Position numbers and translations under genes: made by a program
Assembly (NCBI GenBank): GCA_038231495.1
Contig: JBBRLG010000129.1
Span: forward strand, 1 to 14,099
Reading direction: 5' to 3'
Source of the DNA: JBBRLG01 sp038231495
GTDB taxonomy: Bacteria; Planctomycetota; Planctomycetia; Gemmatales; Gemmataceae
Length of the DNA stretch: 14,099 nucleotides
Notes under the pieces: model-generated
What the model saw: only the letters and a program-made list of their open reading frames with translations
Told to the model about the DNA's origin: nothing
Database searches by the model: none
Part shown: in pieces, positions 6,815-12,759 of the stretch
Layout of the letters: each line of letters begins with the position of its first letter
Numbering within the stretch: position 1 is the stretch's first letter

Positions 6815-7340
6815 TACCGCGGATATCCCCTGGTTGATTGAGCGATTCGGCAAAGGTCACGACCGTGCGCCGTTTGACTGCGGCCAGCCCATGCTCGACG
6901 ATTGGCTCAAGCTCCAGGCGAGTCAGTTTGAGAAGAAAGACCTGGCCCGCACCTATGTATTGGTACGGAAGGGCGAAGCAACCATCCTGGGTTATTACGC
7001 CATTTCCACGCATCGAGTCCGGTACAAATCCCTGCCGGAAGAACAGGCCAAAGGGCTGCCGAAAATCGACGTTCCGGTCGTGCTGCTTGGACGCCTGGCC
7101 GTGGACCGCACCGTTCAAGGACAGGGGGTAGGTTCTCTCCTCTTGGTCGATGTCCTCCGCAGATCCCTGCAAATTGCCGAGCAAATCGGCATTCGGGCGG
7201 TCGAAGTGGATGCCATCGACGACAAGGCGCGGGCCTTTTATCTCAAGTTCGGCTTCATCACGCTACTCGACAACCCACTTCACTTGTTCCTGCCACTGGG
7301 CGTGATTCGCAAACTCGGCTTATATCCGTTAAAAAATTAG
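6780..7340 (+). CDS. TacT-like GNAT toxin
   Basis: This is a GNAT acetyltransferase of the TacT/AtaT toxin type. Characterised members acetylate the amino acid on charged tRNA using acetyl-CoA and so stop translation. The family N-terminal motif FDCGQPMLDDWL is at 32-43. The acetyl-CoA binding region is LGRLAVDRTVQGQGVGSLLL (103-122), with the pyrophosphate loop QGQGVG. ARAFYLKFGF (150-159) carries Y154, which corresponds to the catalytic tyrosine of TacT. The C-terminus has the usual HLFLPLGVIRK. Two starts are possible: ATG at 6780 (overlap of 35 bases with the antitoxin, no clear ribosome site) or TTG at 6807 (overlap of 8 bases, closer to the usual arrangement). All catalytic features are present, so it is probably active. 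Its stop overlaps the stop of the convergent serA by 4 bases. The target tRNA cannot be told from sequence. Confidence 0.92.
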   Translation: MPPRGTKNTLADTADIPWLIERFGKGHDRAPFDCGQPMLDDWLKLQASQFEKKDLARTYVLVRKGEATILGYYAISTHRVRYKSLPEEQAKGLPKIDVPVVLLGRLAVDRTVQGQGVGSLLLVDVLRRSLQIAEQIGIRAVEVDAIDDKARAFYLKFGFITLLDNPLHLFLPLGVIRKLGLYPLKN

Positions 7341-8956
7341 CCAAACCACGGTGGCATCTGCCCCGCTGGCGGTAGTTTGACGATGCTCAGACTGCTGATC
7401 TGCGGGTGAGCGCGCACTTCCTTGAGCGCATCTTCGGACGGCGGCGTATCGAGGTTCAGCACGGCAATCGCCTCACCGCCTGGCAACTGACGGCCCACGG
7501 TCATCTGCGCGATGTTGACGTTGTGCTTGCCAAAAATCGTGCCGATGAAGCCGATCAAGCCGGGCACGTCGCGGTGCGTGAACAGCAACATCACGCCGTC
7601 GATGTAGGCGTCGAGGTGGAACGGTCCGAGTTGGACCAGGCGCAGGTACTGGTTGCCGAACAGGGTGCCGGCCGCCGTGTACGCCTTCTTGTCGGTCGAG
7701 ACGACCGCCTTGAGGACCGTGCTGAAATCGCCCTTCTGCGAACTGACCTGCTCGACGATCTCGATCCCGCGCTCCTGAGCCAGTAGCCGGGCGTTGACGA
7801 TGTTCACCGGCTGATCGAGGCGCGTTTCGAGCAGCCCCGCCGCAAACGCCGTCGTAATGAGGCGCGTACTCTTCTTCGCCGCCTCGCCGCGGTATTGCAA
7901 CTCCACCTTGTGGATCGCGCCCTGGGCCATCTGGGCTTGCAACAGGCCGAGCCGCCGGGCCAGATCGACGTACAGCCGCAACTCCTCCATCTCGCTGCGA
8001 TCGACCGCAGCCATGTTCACTGCAAAGCCGACCACGCCGCGCGTCAGGTCATCGATCAGGAGCTGCGCCGCTTCCTTGGCTACCGAAACCTGGGCTTCAA
8101 CGGTCGAGGCACCCAGGTGCGGCGTGAGCACCACGTTGGGGAATTTCAGGAGGGGGTGGTCGGGCTTGACCGGTTCTTCGACAAACACGTCAAGCGCCGC
8201 CCCGGCGAGGTGGCCGCTCTTGAGGGCGTCGGCCAGCGCTTCCTCGTTGATGATGCCCCCGCGGGCGCAGTTGAGGACGCGCGCCCCTTTAGGCAGCATT
8301 TGCAGCTGTTTCGCACCGAGCAGGTTGCGCGTCTCATCGGTAATGGGCGTATGGACGGTAACGAAGTCGCAGTGCGGCAGCAACTCGTCGAGACCGGCGA
8401 CAGCGTTGATGCCCATCTGGGCGGCCTTGGCGGGCGCGAGGAACGGGTCGAAGCCGATGACCTTCATGTCCAGCCCGGCGGCGCGCTTGGCGACCTCGCG
8501 GCCGATGCGGCCCAGGCCGATGACGCCGAGGGTCTTGCCGGCGAGTTGGGTGCCGACGAGTTTGTTGCGGTCCCACTTGCCCTGGCGCATGCTGGCGTCG
8601 GCGGCGGGGATGTTGCGGGCGAGGGCCATCATCAGCGCGACGGTCAACTCGGCCGTGCTGACGGTGTTGCCGCCGGGCGTGTTCATGACGAGGATGCCGC
8701 GGCGCGTCGCCGCCTCCACGTCGATGTTGTCCACGCCGACGCCGGCGCGGACGACGGCTTTGAGCTTGCCGGGATTTTCGAGCACGTCGGCACTAAGCGT
8801 CGTGGCACTGCGGACGATGACGCCGTCGGCGGCGCGGATGGCCTCCTTGAGCGCGTCGCCTTTGAGGCCGGTGCGTTCGTCCAGTTCGATGCCGGCCTGG
8901 CGTAACATGTCGAGGCCGGGGGCTTCCAGCTTGTCGCAGACCAAAACGCGTGGCAT
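7337..8956 (-). CDS. serA: D-3-phosphoglycerate dehydrogenase
   Basis: SerA oxidises 3-phosphoglycerate to 3-phosphohydroxypyruvate with NAD+, the first step of serine synthesis in the cytoplasm. At 539 residues it is the long form. A split substrate-binding domain (1-100 and about 285-320) flanks the NAD-binding domain (about 101-284), with GLGRIG at 147-152. Catalytic residues are R232 (NCARGG), E261 (VEEP) and H280 (TPHLGAS). An intervening ASB-type domain (about 320-450) precedes a C-terminal ACT domain (about 455-527, HRDVPGLIGFIGTIFGKHNV), normally the site of serine feedback control. The ATG at 8956 gives the standard N-terminus MPRVLVCDKLEAPGLDML. Its Shine-Dalgarno AAGGAG lies beyond a 7-bp hairpin. 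It follows a GNAT gene by 55 bases and may be read in one run with the aminotransferase gene further upstream, which could supply the next step. Confidence 0.97.
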   Translation of the reverse strand: MPRVLVCDKLEAPGLDMLRQAGIELDERTGLKGDALKEAIRAADGVIVRSATTLSADVLENPGKLKAVVRAGVGVDNIDVEAATRRGILVMNTPGGNTVSTAELTVALMMALARNIPAADASMRQGKWDRNKLVGTQLAGKTLGVIGLGRIGREVAKRAAGLDMKVIGFDPFLAPAKAAQMGINAVAGLDELLPHCDFVTVHTPITDETRNLLGAKQLQMLPKGARVLNCARGGIINEEALADALKSGHLAGAALDVFVEEPVKPDHPLLKFPNVVLTPHLGASTVEAQVSVAKEAAQLLIDDLTRGVVGFAVNMAAVDRSEMEELRLYVDLARRLGLLQAQMAQGAIHKVELQYRGEAAKKSTRLITTAFAAGLLETRLDQPVNIVNARLLAQERGIEIVEQVSSQKGDFSTVLKAVVSTDKKAYTAAGTLFGNQYLRLVQLGPFHLDAYIDGVMLLFTHRDVPGLIGFIGTIFGKHNVNIAQMTVGRQLPGGEAIAVLNLDTPPSEDALKEVRAHPQISSLSIVKLPPAGQMPPWFG

Positions 8957-8990
8957 GATCCGTCAAATGCCCGGAGGGCATTCTCCTTGG
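8957..8990 (-). promoter_or_regulatory. serA leader: Shine-Dalgarno, hairpin, start codon
   Basis: Read on the minus strand, the order is AAGGAG, AATGCCC-TCC-GGGCATT (a perfect 7-bp stem with a 3-base loop, 8966-8982), TGACGGATC, then the serA ATG. With the stem folded, the Shine-Dalgarno is about 9 bases from the start, close to ideal; unfolded, it is about 26 bases away. The stem also hides an out-of-frame ATG (8981-8979) that would otherwise be the better-placed start. The structure is read directly; a role in translation is inference. Confidence 0.55.
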
Positions 8991-9011
8991 ATAAAAAAGA
9001 TGGTCGAACTC

Positions 9012-9608
9012 CTAGACGCGTAACAGCGGCAACCCGGCGGTCAGCGCGGTGTCCCACTCCGGCGAGTTCCGAACCTGCTGGAAATCGCGGAGCGGTTCGG
9101 GCGACGCCGGTCGCGGCTGCAATTCCCGTTGCCACCAGCCCACGTCGTGCCAGCTGCCGCACTTAAAGCCGATGGCGGTGTAGACGCCAATGGGCCGAAA
9201 TCCGATCGCCTCGTGCAGGCCGACGCTGCCGGGGTTCGGTAGCGTGATCCCGGCATAGGCATTGTAGAAACCTTGCAGGACGAGCAACCGGAACAAGGAC
9301 GTGTACAGCGCGCGGCCGATGCCGTTTCGCCACTGACCTTCGCGGACGTATGCCGTCACTTCGACCGACCAGCGGTAGGCCGCGCGCTCGCGGTGCGTGC
9401 TGCCGTAGACGTAGCCGAGGATTTCGCCGCTACGTTCGCACACCAACCAAGGGAAGCGGGCAAGGATGGTGTGCAAGCGCCGCCGGATTTCGGCTTCGTC
9501 CGGCGGCACTTCCTCGAACGAAATGGGGGTGTGCAGACAAAAGGGAGCGTAGATGTCCCGAACTTGGGCGGCGTCGTCTTCGGTGGCGAGGCGGACCGTG
9601 GCGGTCAT
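9012..9608 (-). CDS. PAT-like GNAT N-acetyltransferase
   Basis: This 198-residue protein belongs to the GNAT branch that includes phosphinothricin and methionine sulfone/sulfoximine acetyltransferases, which acetylate free amino-acid analogues with acetyl-CoA. Supporting motifs are VRDIYAPFCLHTPISFEEVP (16-35), RERAAYRWSVEVTAYV (73-88), the CoA loop QWRNGIGRALY (92-102), NAYAGITLPNPGSVGLHEAI (116-135) and the C-terminal GVYTAIGFKCGSWHDVGWWQ (141-160). After about residue 165 the tail (PRPASPEPLRDF onward) is unusual and may be disordered. The ATG at 9608 was chosen because it gives the family N-terminus and forms an ATGA overlap with the toxin stop codon; an in-frame TTG at 9650 would add 14 residues. 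No good ribosome site is visible, so translation probably depends on reading through the toxin gene. The natural substrate is unknown. It is not the TacT type, since it lacks the FDCG and LFLPL motifs. Confidence 0.88.
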   Translation of the reverse strand: MTATVRLATEDDAAQVRDIYAPFCLHTPISFEEVPPDEAEIRRRLHTILARFPWLVCERSGEILGYVYGSTHRERAAYRWSVEVTAYVREGQWRNGIGRALYTSLFRLLVLQGFYNAYAGITLPNPGSVGLHEAIGFRPIGVYTAIGFKCGSWHDVGWWQRELQPRPASPEPLRDFQQVRNSPEWDTALTAGLPLLRV

Positions 9609-9862
9609 GGCTGGATCAATAGCATTATCGACACAACCCGGACCATGCAATCGGCTGGAGAGACGACGTACAGCGCGGCCAGCGGATGCACCGTCAATTC
9701 CCGAAAGGCGCCAAATGGAACACCGCAGCGGTCCGGCATGGTCCGCAGCAAGCGGTCAATCTCATTAGAAGCAGCCGATACCGCCTGTCGATCCGACAAT
9801 ATCATCCAGTACCGCGCCAGGGCATTCAACGCGATCGGGTCATGAACTACTGTGTATCGCAT
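9605..9862 (-). CDS. RelE/ParE-like toxin of a type II TA pair
   Basis: The 85 residues fit the RelE/ParE fold. A first strand (YTVVHDP, 3-9) leads into two long helices (ALNALARYWMILSDR, 11-25, and QAVSAASNEIDRLLRTMP, 26-43). A C-terminal sheet follows (FRELTVHPLAALYVVSPADC, 53-72, and MVRVVSIMLL, 73-82). The pattern Y-x-V, the D-R-x-x-V helix start, I-D-x-L-L and R-E-L...P-L-x-x-x-Y-x-V-x-x-x-D is the usual ParE/RelE layout. Known members cleave ribosome-bound mRNA or poison gyrase; which applies here is not decided by sequence. AAGGAG 8 bases before the ATG at 9862 is a strong ribosome site, so the toxin is well translated. The gene overlaps the preceding antitoxin-like gene by 16 bases. 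Its stop forms ATGA with the next GNAT start. It has a normal RelE/ParE length and no sign of decay. Confidence 0.8.
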   Translation of the reverse strand: MRYTVVHDPIALNALARYWMILSDRQAVSAASNEIDRLLRTMPDRCGVPFGAFRELTVHPLAALYVVSPADCMVRVVSIMLLIQP

Positions 9863-10221
9863 CGATCTCGCTCCTTGAGCCGATCGATTAGTTTCTGAAG
9901 TTGGTCACGCCATAGCGGCTCCGGCGTGATGGACAGAAGATGCTCATACACTTCCACAAGTGTGTACGTTTTGCCGTTCGAGGCTATCAGTTGCTGTTCG
10001 ATCGCGTCGACCGCGGCGGGATCATCGCCGTCCGAGAACGGGTTGTAGCTGTGTTTCCCGGCAATGAACGCCGCGATCGCTCGCGCCTTGTGCCGCGTCG
10101 ACTGCTTGGCGACGGGCGTGAGATGGGCAATCACGTCCCCGTCGGCGCTCAGCACGTCTACCGGGCCCGTTGCTTGCCGAAGCATGTTCAGCATCTCTTG
10201 GTTGGCCGTGATACTCGACAT
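9847..10221 (-). CDS. Probable antitoxin (Phd/YefM-like N-terminus) of the RelE/ParE pair
   Basis: This 124-residue protein directly precedes and overlaps the toxin, the usual antitoxin position. Its N-terminal part (ANQEMLNMLRQATGPVDVLS, then DGDVIAHLTPV to residue 37) resembles the start of Phd/YefM antitoxins, where a short helix precedes a V-x-V-x-x-x-x-G-x-x-I-x-x-x-x-P hairpin. The middle (AFIAGKHSYNPFSDGDDP, 51-68) is not familiar. The end has YTLVEVYEHLLS (86-97) and a charged helix DQLQKLIDRLKERD (106-119), a plausible toxin-wrapping segment. The ATG at 10221 has GAGGAGA 6 bases upstream. At 124 residues it is longer than most antitoxins of this class. The role is inferred mainly from position; it lies 42 bases after the aminotransferase stop codon, with no obvious promoter seen in that gap. 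Confidence 0.65.
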   Translation of the reverse strand: MSSITANQEMLNMLRQATGPVDVLSADGDVIAHLTPVAKQSTRHKARAIAAFIAGKHSYNPFSDGDDPAAVDAIEQQLIASNGKTYTLVEVYEHLLSITPEPLWRDQLQKLIDRLKERDRCDTQ

Positions 10222-10263
10222 GGCGTTCTCCTCTCCCGGATGGAGACCTATTCGATCACTCCA

Positions 10264-11427
10264 TTATACCGAAGTTGCCCCCGGCGCTGCCACCCCTCGT
10301 GCCAGCGTCCGCTGCATCGCCGCCACGCCCGCGCCCGGGACGACGCGGTGGCCCATTTCCAGCAGCACCAATTCCAAACCGGAGATCGCCGCCAGCACGT
10401 CGAACTGGTCGATGTAGCCCATGTGCGCCAGGCGCACGATCTTGCCCTTGAGCGTATCTTGACCGCCCGCCAATTTCAGGCCATATTGCTTTTCTAGCTT
10501 GGCGAGCAGGGCCGCGCCATCGATGCCGTCCGGCACCTTGAAGACCGTCAGGCCGTCCGCCGGTTGCTGCGCGAATAGCTCCAGGCCGAGCGCACGCACA
10601 CCGGCGCGGGCTGCGGCGGCAACGCGGGCGTGGCGCTGCCACACGTTCTCGATGCCTTCGGCCCGGATCATTTTTAGACTGGTACGCAGCGCCTTGAAAA
10701 GCGTGTTCGCCGGCGTGAACGGCGTGTCCCCTTGCTTCAAGGCGTCGCGGTATTTCCTCAGGTCGAAATAGAAGTTGCGGGCGGCGGTGTTCTGGTCGAT
10801 GCAGTGCCACGCTTTGTCGCTGACCGACACGAACGCCAAACCCGGCGGCAGCATCAGCGCCTTTTGCGATCCGGTGACGTTAATATCGACGTGCCAATCG
10901 TCGGTGCGACACTCCATGACGCCCAACCCGCTGATCGAATCGACGAGCAGCACGGCGGGCGTCTTTGTCACGAGGGTGCCGTAAGCGGCAATGTCGTTGC
11001 GCACGCCCGTGGCGGTTTCGCTAAACGTTGTGGCGACAGCCAGCGCGTCCGGATGCTTCGCCAGCGCGTCGGCGAGTTGGGCAGGCTGCACGGCCTGGCC
11101 GTACTCCACGCTGACGCTTACCACTTCGACGCCGAACGCCTTGCAGAGATTCCGCCAGCGCTCGCCCCAGCGGCCGGACACGAGGCAGATCGCTTTGCTG
11201 CCCGGCGCGAGCAGACTGGAAACCGCCGCCTCCATGCCGCCGGTGCCCGACGCGGTAATCGGCGCGATGACGTTTTTCGTGCAAAAGACGTATCGCAAGT
11301 CTTCCAGCACTTCCGCCAGCACGGCCCGGAACTGCGGTCCCCGATGAAAAGTGACCGGCTTGGCCAGTTCGAGGAGCGTTTCTTCCGGGACCGGCGTGGG
11401 GCCGGGCGTGAGGAGGCGCTGCTTCAT
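10264..11427 (-). CDS. Class V aminotransferase (alanine/serine-glyoxylate or phosphoserine type)
   Basis: This 387-residue PLP enzyme is of the alanine-glyoxylate/serine-glyoxylate aminotransferase group (fold type I, class V). It begins with the family signature LLTPGPTPVPEETL (5-18) and FHRGPQFRAVLAEVLEDLR (27-45). The PLP phosphate loop is TASGTGGMEAAVSSL (58-72), the ring-pairing aspartate D163 is in VDSISGLG, and the Schiff-base lysine K189 is in VTGSQKALMLPPGLA. All needed residues are present. Relatives in archaea and Thermotoga are thought to make phosphoserine from phosphohydroxypyruvate. Its place on the same strand as serA suggests the same here, but glyoxylate as acceptor is equally possible from sequence. 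The ATG at 11427 has AGGA about 9 bases upstream. It lies 32 bases after the FG-GAP gene. The last 15-20 residues are low-complexity and may be dispensable. Confidence 0.93.
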   Translation of the reverse strand: MKQRLLTPGPTPVPEETLLELAKPVTFHRGPQFRAVLAEVLEDLRYVFCTKNVIAPITASGTGGMEAAVSSLLAPGSKAICLVSGRWGERWRNLCKAFGVEVVSVSVEYGQAVQPAQLADALAKHPDALAVATTFSETATGVRNDIAAYGTLVTKTPAVLLVDSISGLGVMECRTDDWHVDINVTGSQKALMLPPGLAFVSVSDKAWHCIDQNTAARNFYFDLRKYRDALKQGDTPFTPANTLFKALRTSLKMIRAEGIENVWQRHARVAAAARAGVRALGLELFAQQPADGLTVFKVPDGIDGAALLAKLEKQYGLKLAGGQDTLKGKIVRLAHMGYIDQFDVLAAISGLELVLLEMGHRVVPGAGVAAMQRTLARGVAAPGATSV

Positions 11428-11459
11428 CGGAGCTGTCCTAGAGGGGGAAACGAGGCACG

Positions 11460-12707
11460 TTATTTCTTGCCCAGGTTGCGATAGATGCGCACATTCTTCG
11501 TCGCCCGGCCCACGGCGACAATATCAATGCGCCCGTCGCCGAACAGGTCCGCGGCAGCCAGGTCTTCGACCGCGACGCCGCCTTCGTCGATCAGGTGCCG
11601 CTCCCATTTCGTGCCTTTGTCATCGAGCGCTTTGTAAATGCGCACGCCGCAACGCTCGCCGGGTTTGTCGCTCAGGTTGTCGCGCACGCCGACGATCAGT
11701 TCATCGCCGCCATCGCCGTCGAGGTCGGCACACCAAACGGCGTGGCCCCATTTCAGTTTGTCGTCGAGCACCTGGCGCTCCCACATTGCCTTGGGATCAG
11801 CCGCCGGCGTGTAAACGACCACCTGGTTGCCGTGCCAGGGTTCGATGGTCGCGATGAAGGGCTGGCCGTTTTTGAGCTTGCCCTGCTTGATTTCACTGCT
11901 GCCGCGGCTGGCGTTGGGGTTCGCCTGATTGCCTTCACCAAGGGCACGCTTTGACCACTTGTCGCCGTCGCGCTGCAATAGACTCACGCCCTCGTAGCTG
12001 GCGGTCAGCACGTCCAGCCCCTTGCCGCTTGCCGCCGGAATGGGGTGAAAATTGTGGACGACGTGCAGGCTCTCGTCGAGGACTTCCGGCACCCAGCGGT
12101 CCTTCGTCGGGTCTTTCGGAATGCGGTAAGCCAGCAGCCGCACCGGCGAACCGTCCGCCCAGTTTTTGGCGGCGCTGCTGTCTCGGCCCATGAGCGGCCC
12201 GACGATCAGCTGCGCCTTGCCCGATGCGTCGAGGTCGGCAAAGCGAATGCGGTGCAGCGTCGGCTCCTCGGCAATCGGGTAAATCGTCCACGGCTCGTCG
12301 AGCGTCTTGCCGCGTTTGAGCCATTGCAGGGTGCCGCCCTTCTTGGTGTCCATGGGCCGCCAGTCCGCGCCCAGTGCCAGGTCGAGTTGGCCGTCGCCGT
12401 CTATGTCGTAGGCGGCAATGCAAACGTTGTCCGGCTTGGTCTGGCCTTCGATGATCGTGCGTAGCTTCCACGTCGGGTTTTCGTACCAGACGACGCGCTT
12501 GGTATCGACGACGACGATGTCCTTCTTGCCGTCGGCGTTGAGATCGACGAGCAGCACGGCGTAGCCGACGCTGAGGCTTTTGTCGATTTCTTTCATCTCA
12601 AAAGTTGGGAATGCCGACGCCACTTGCGGCTGAGCGGTTTCCGCCGGGGAGATCAGGAAGGCGGCGCACCCAAGAGCAAGGAGAGTAAGACAAAAGAGGG
12701 TCTTCAT
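11460..12707 (-). CDS. Secreted FG-GAP/VCBS repeat protein
   Basis: This 415-residue protein begins with a signal peptide (MKTLFCLTLLALGCAAFLIS) and is otherwise a beta-propeller-like repeat protein. At least five calcium-loop-type repeats can be seen: DLNADGKKDIVVVD (55), DIDGDGQLDLALG (101), the degenerate DLDASGKAQLIVG (158), DLDGDGGDELIVG (328) and DLFGDGRIDIVAVG (387). Their D-x-D/N-x-D-G spacing is the integrin-like FG-GAP/VCBS motif. Such proteins are abundant in planctomycetes and are usually outside the cytoplasm; function here is unknown, and binding of a polymer or partner protein is only a guess. A cysteine at 14 is preceded by ALG, so a lipoprotein is possible but the lipobox is poor. 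No clear ribosome site precedes the ATG at 12707. It lies between thiC and the aminotransferase gene with short gaps (52 and 32 bases) and could share their transcript. Confidence 0.9.
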   Translation of the reverse strand: MKTLFCLTLLALGCAAFLISPAETAQPQVASAFPTFEMKEIDKSLSVGYAVLLVDLNADGKKDIVVVDTKRVVWYENPTWKLRTIIEGQTKPDNVCIAAYDIDGDGQLDLALGADWRPMDTKKGGTLQWLKRGKTLDEPWTIYPIAEEPTLHRIRFADLDASGKAQLIVGPLMGRDSSAAKNWADGSPVRLLAYRIPKDPTKDRWVPEVLDESLHVVHNFHPIPAASGKGLDVLTASYEGVSLLQRDGDKWSKRALGEGNQANPNASRGSSEIKQGKLKNGQPFIATIEPWHGNQVVVYTPAADPKAMWERQVLDDKLKWGHAVWCADLDGDGGDELIVGVRDNLSDKPGERCGVRIYKALDDKGTKWERHLIDEGGVAVEDLAAADLFGDGRIDIVAVGRATKNVRIYRNLGKK

Positions 12708-12735
12708 GGTTGAATACCAGTCGGGGCCAATGGCT

Positions 12736-12752
12736 GCAAAGCCGCAAGCGGC
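12736..12752 (-). repeat. 17-base palindromic element, copy after thiC
   Basis: GCAAAGCCGCAAGCGGC on the plus strand is an exact match to the copy at 294. It starts 7 bases after the thiC stop codon (12760-12762). As RNA from the minus strand it folds into GCCG-CUUG-CGGC followed by UUUGC, as at the other sites, and could mark or stabilise the thiC 3' end. Confidence 0.75.
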
Positions 12753-12759
12753 AAATACC

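Noticed and set aside
6229..7184. Minus-strand open frames opposite DUF4058 and the TacA/TacT genes (150 and 168 codons)
   Set aside because: Both sense-strand genes are supported by family motifs and ribosome sites; the antisense frames have neither.
8793..8981. Small 62-codon frame starting right after the serA Shine-Dalgarno
   Set aside because: It overlaps serA out of frame and its arginine/histidine-rich product looks like a shadow; kept only as a possible decoy start in the leader finding.
7857..9023. Long plus-strand open frame (388 codons) and another at 7895-8905 (336 codons) opposite serA
   Set aside because: They are antisense to a well-conserved serA, have the R/S/A-rich or H/V/D/R-rich composition of GC-rich shadow frames, and match no family.
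9647..9650. TTG start extending the PAT-like GNAT by 14 residues
   Set aside because: The extension lacks family similarity, while the ATG at 9608 gives the standard N-terminus and the ATGA overlap.
10732..11484. Plus-strand open frame of 250 codons opposite the aminotransferase gene
   Set aside because: It is the complement of a conserved class V aminotransferase and runs past its start codon; composition is typical of a shadow frame.
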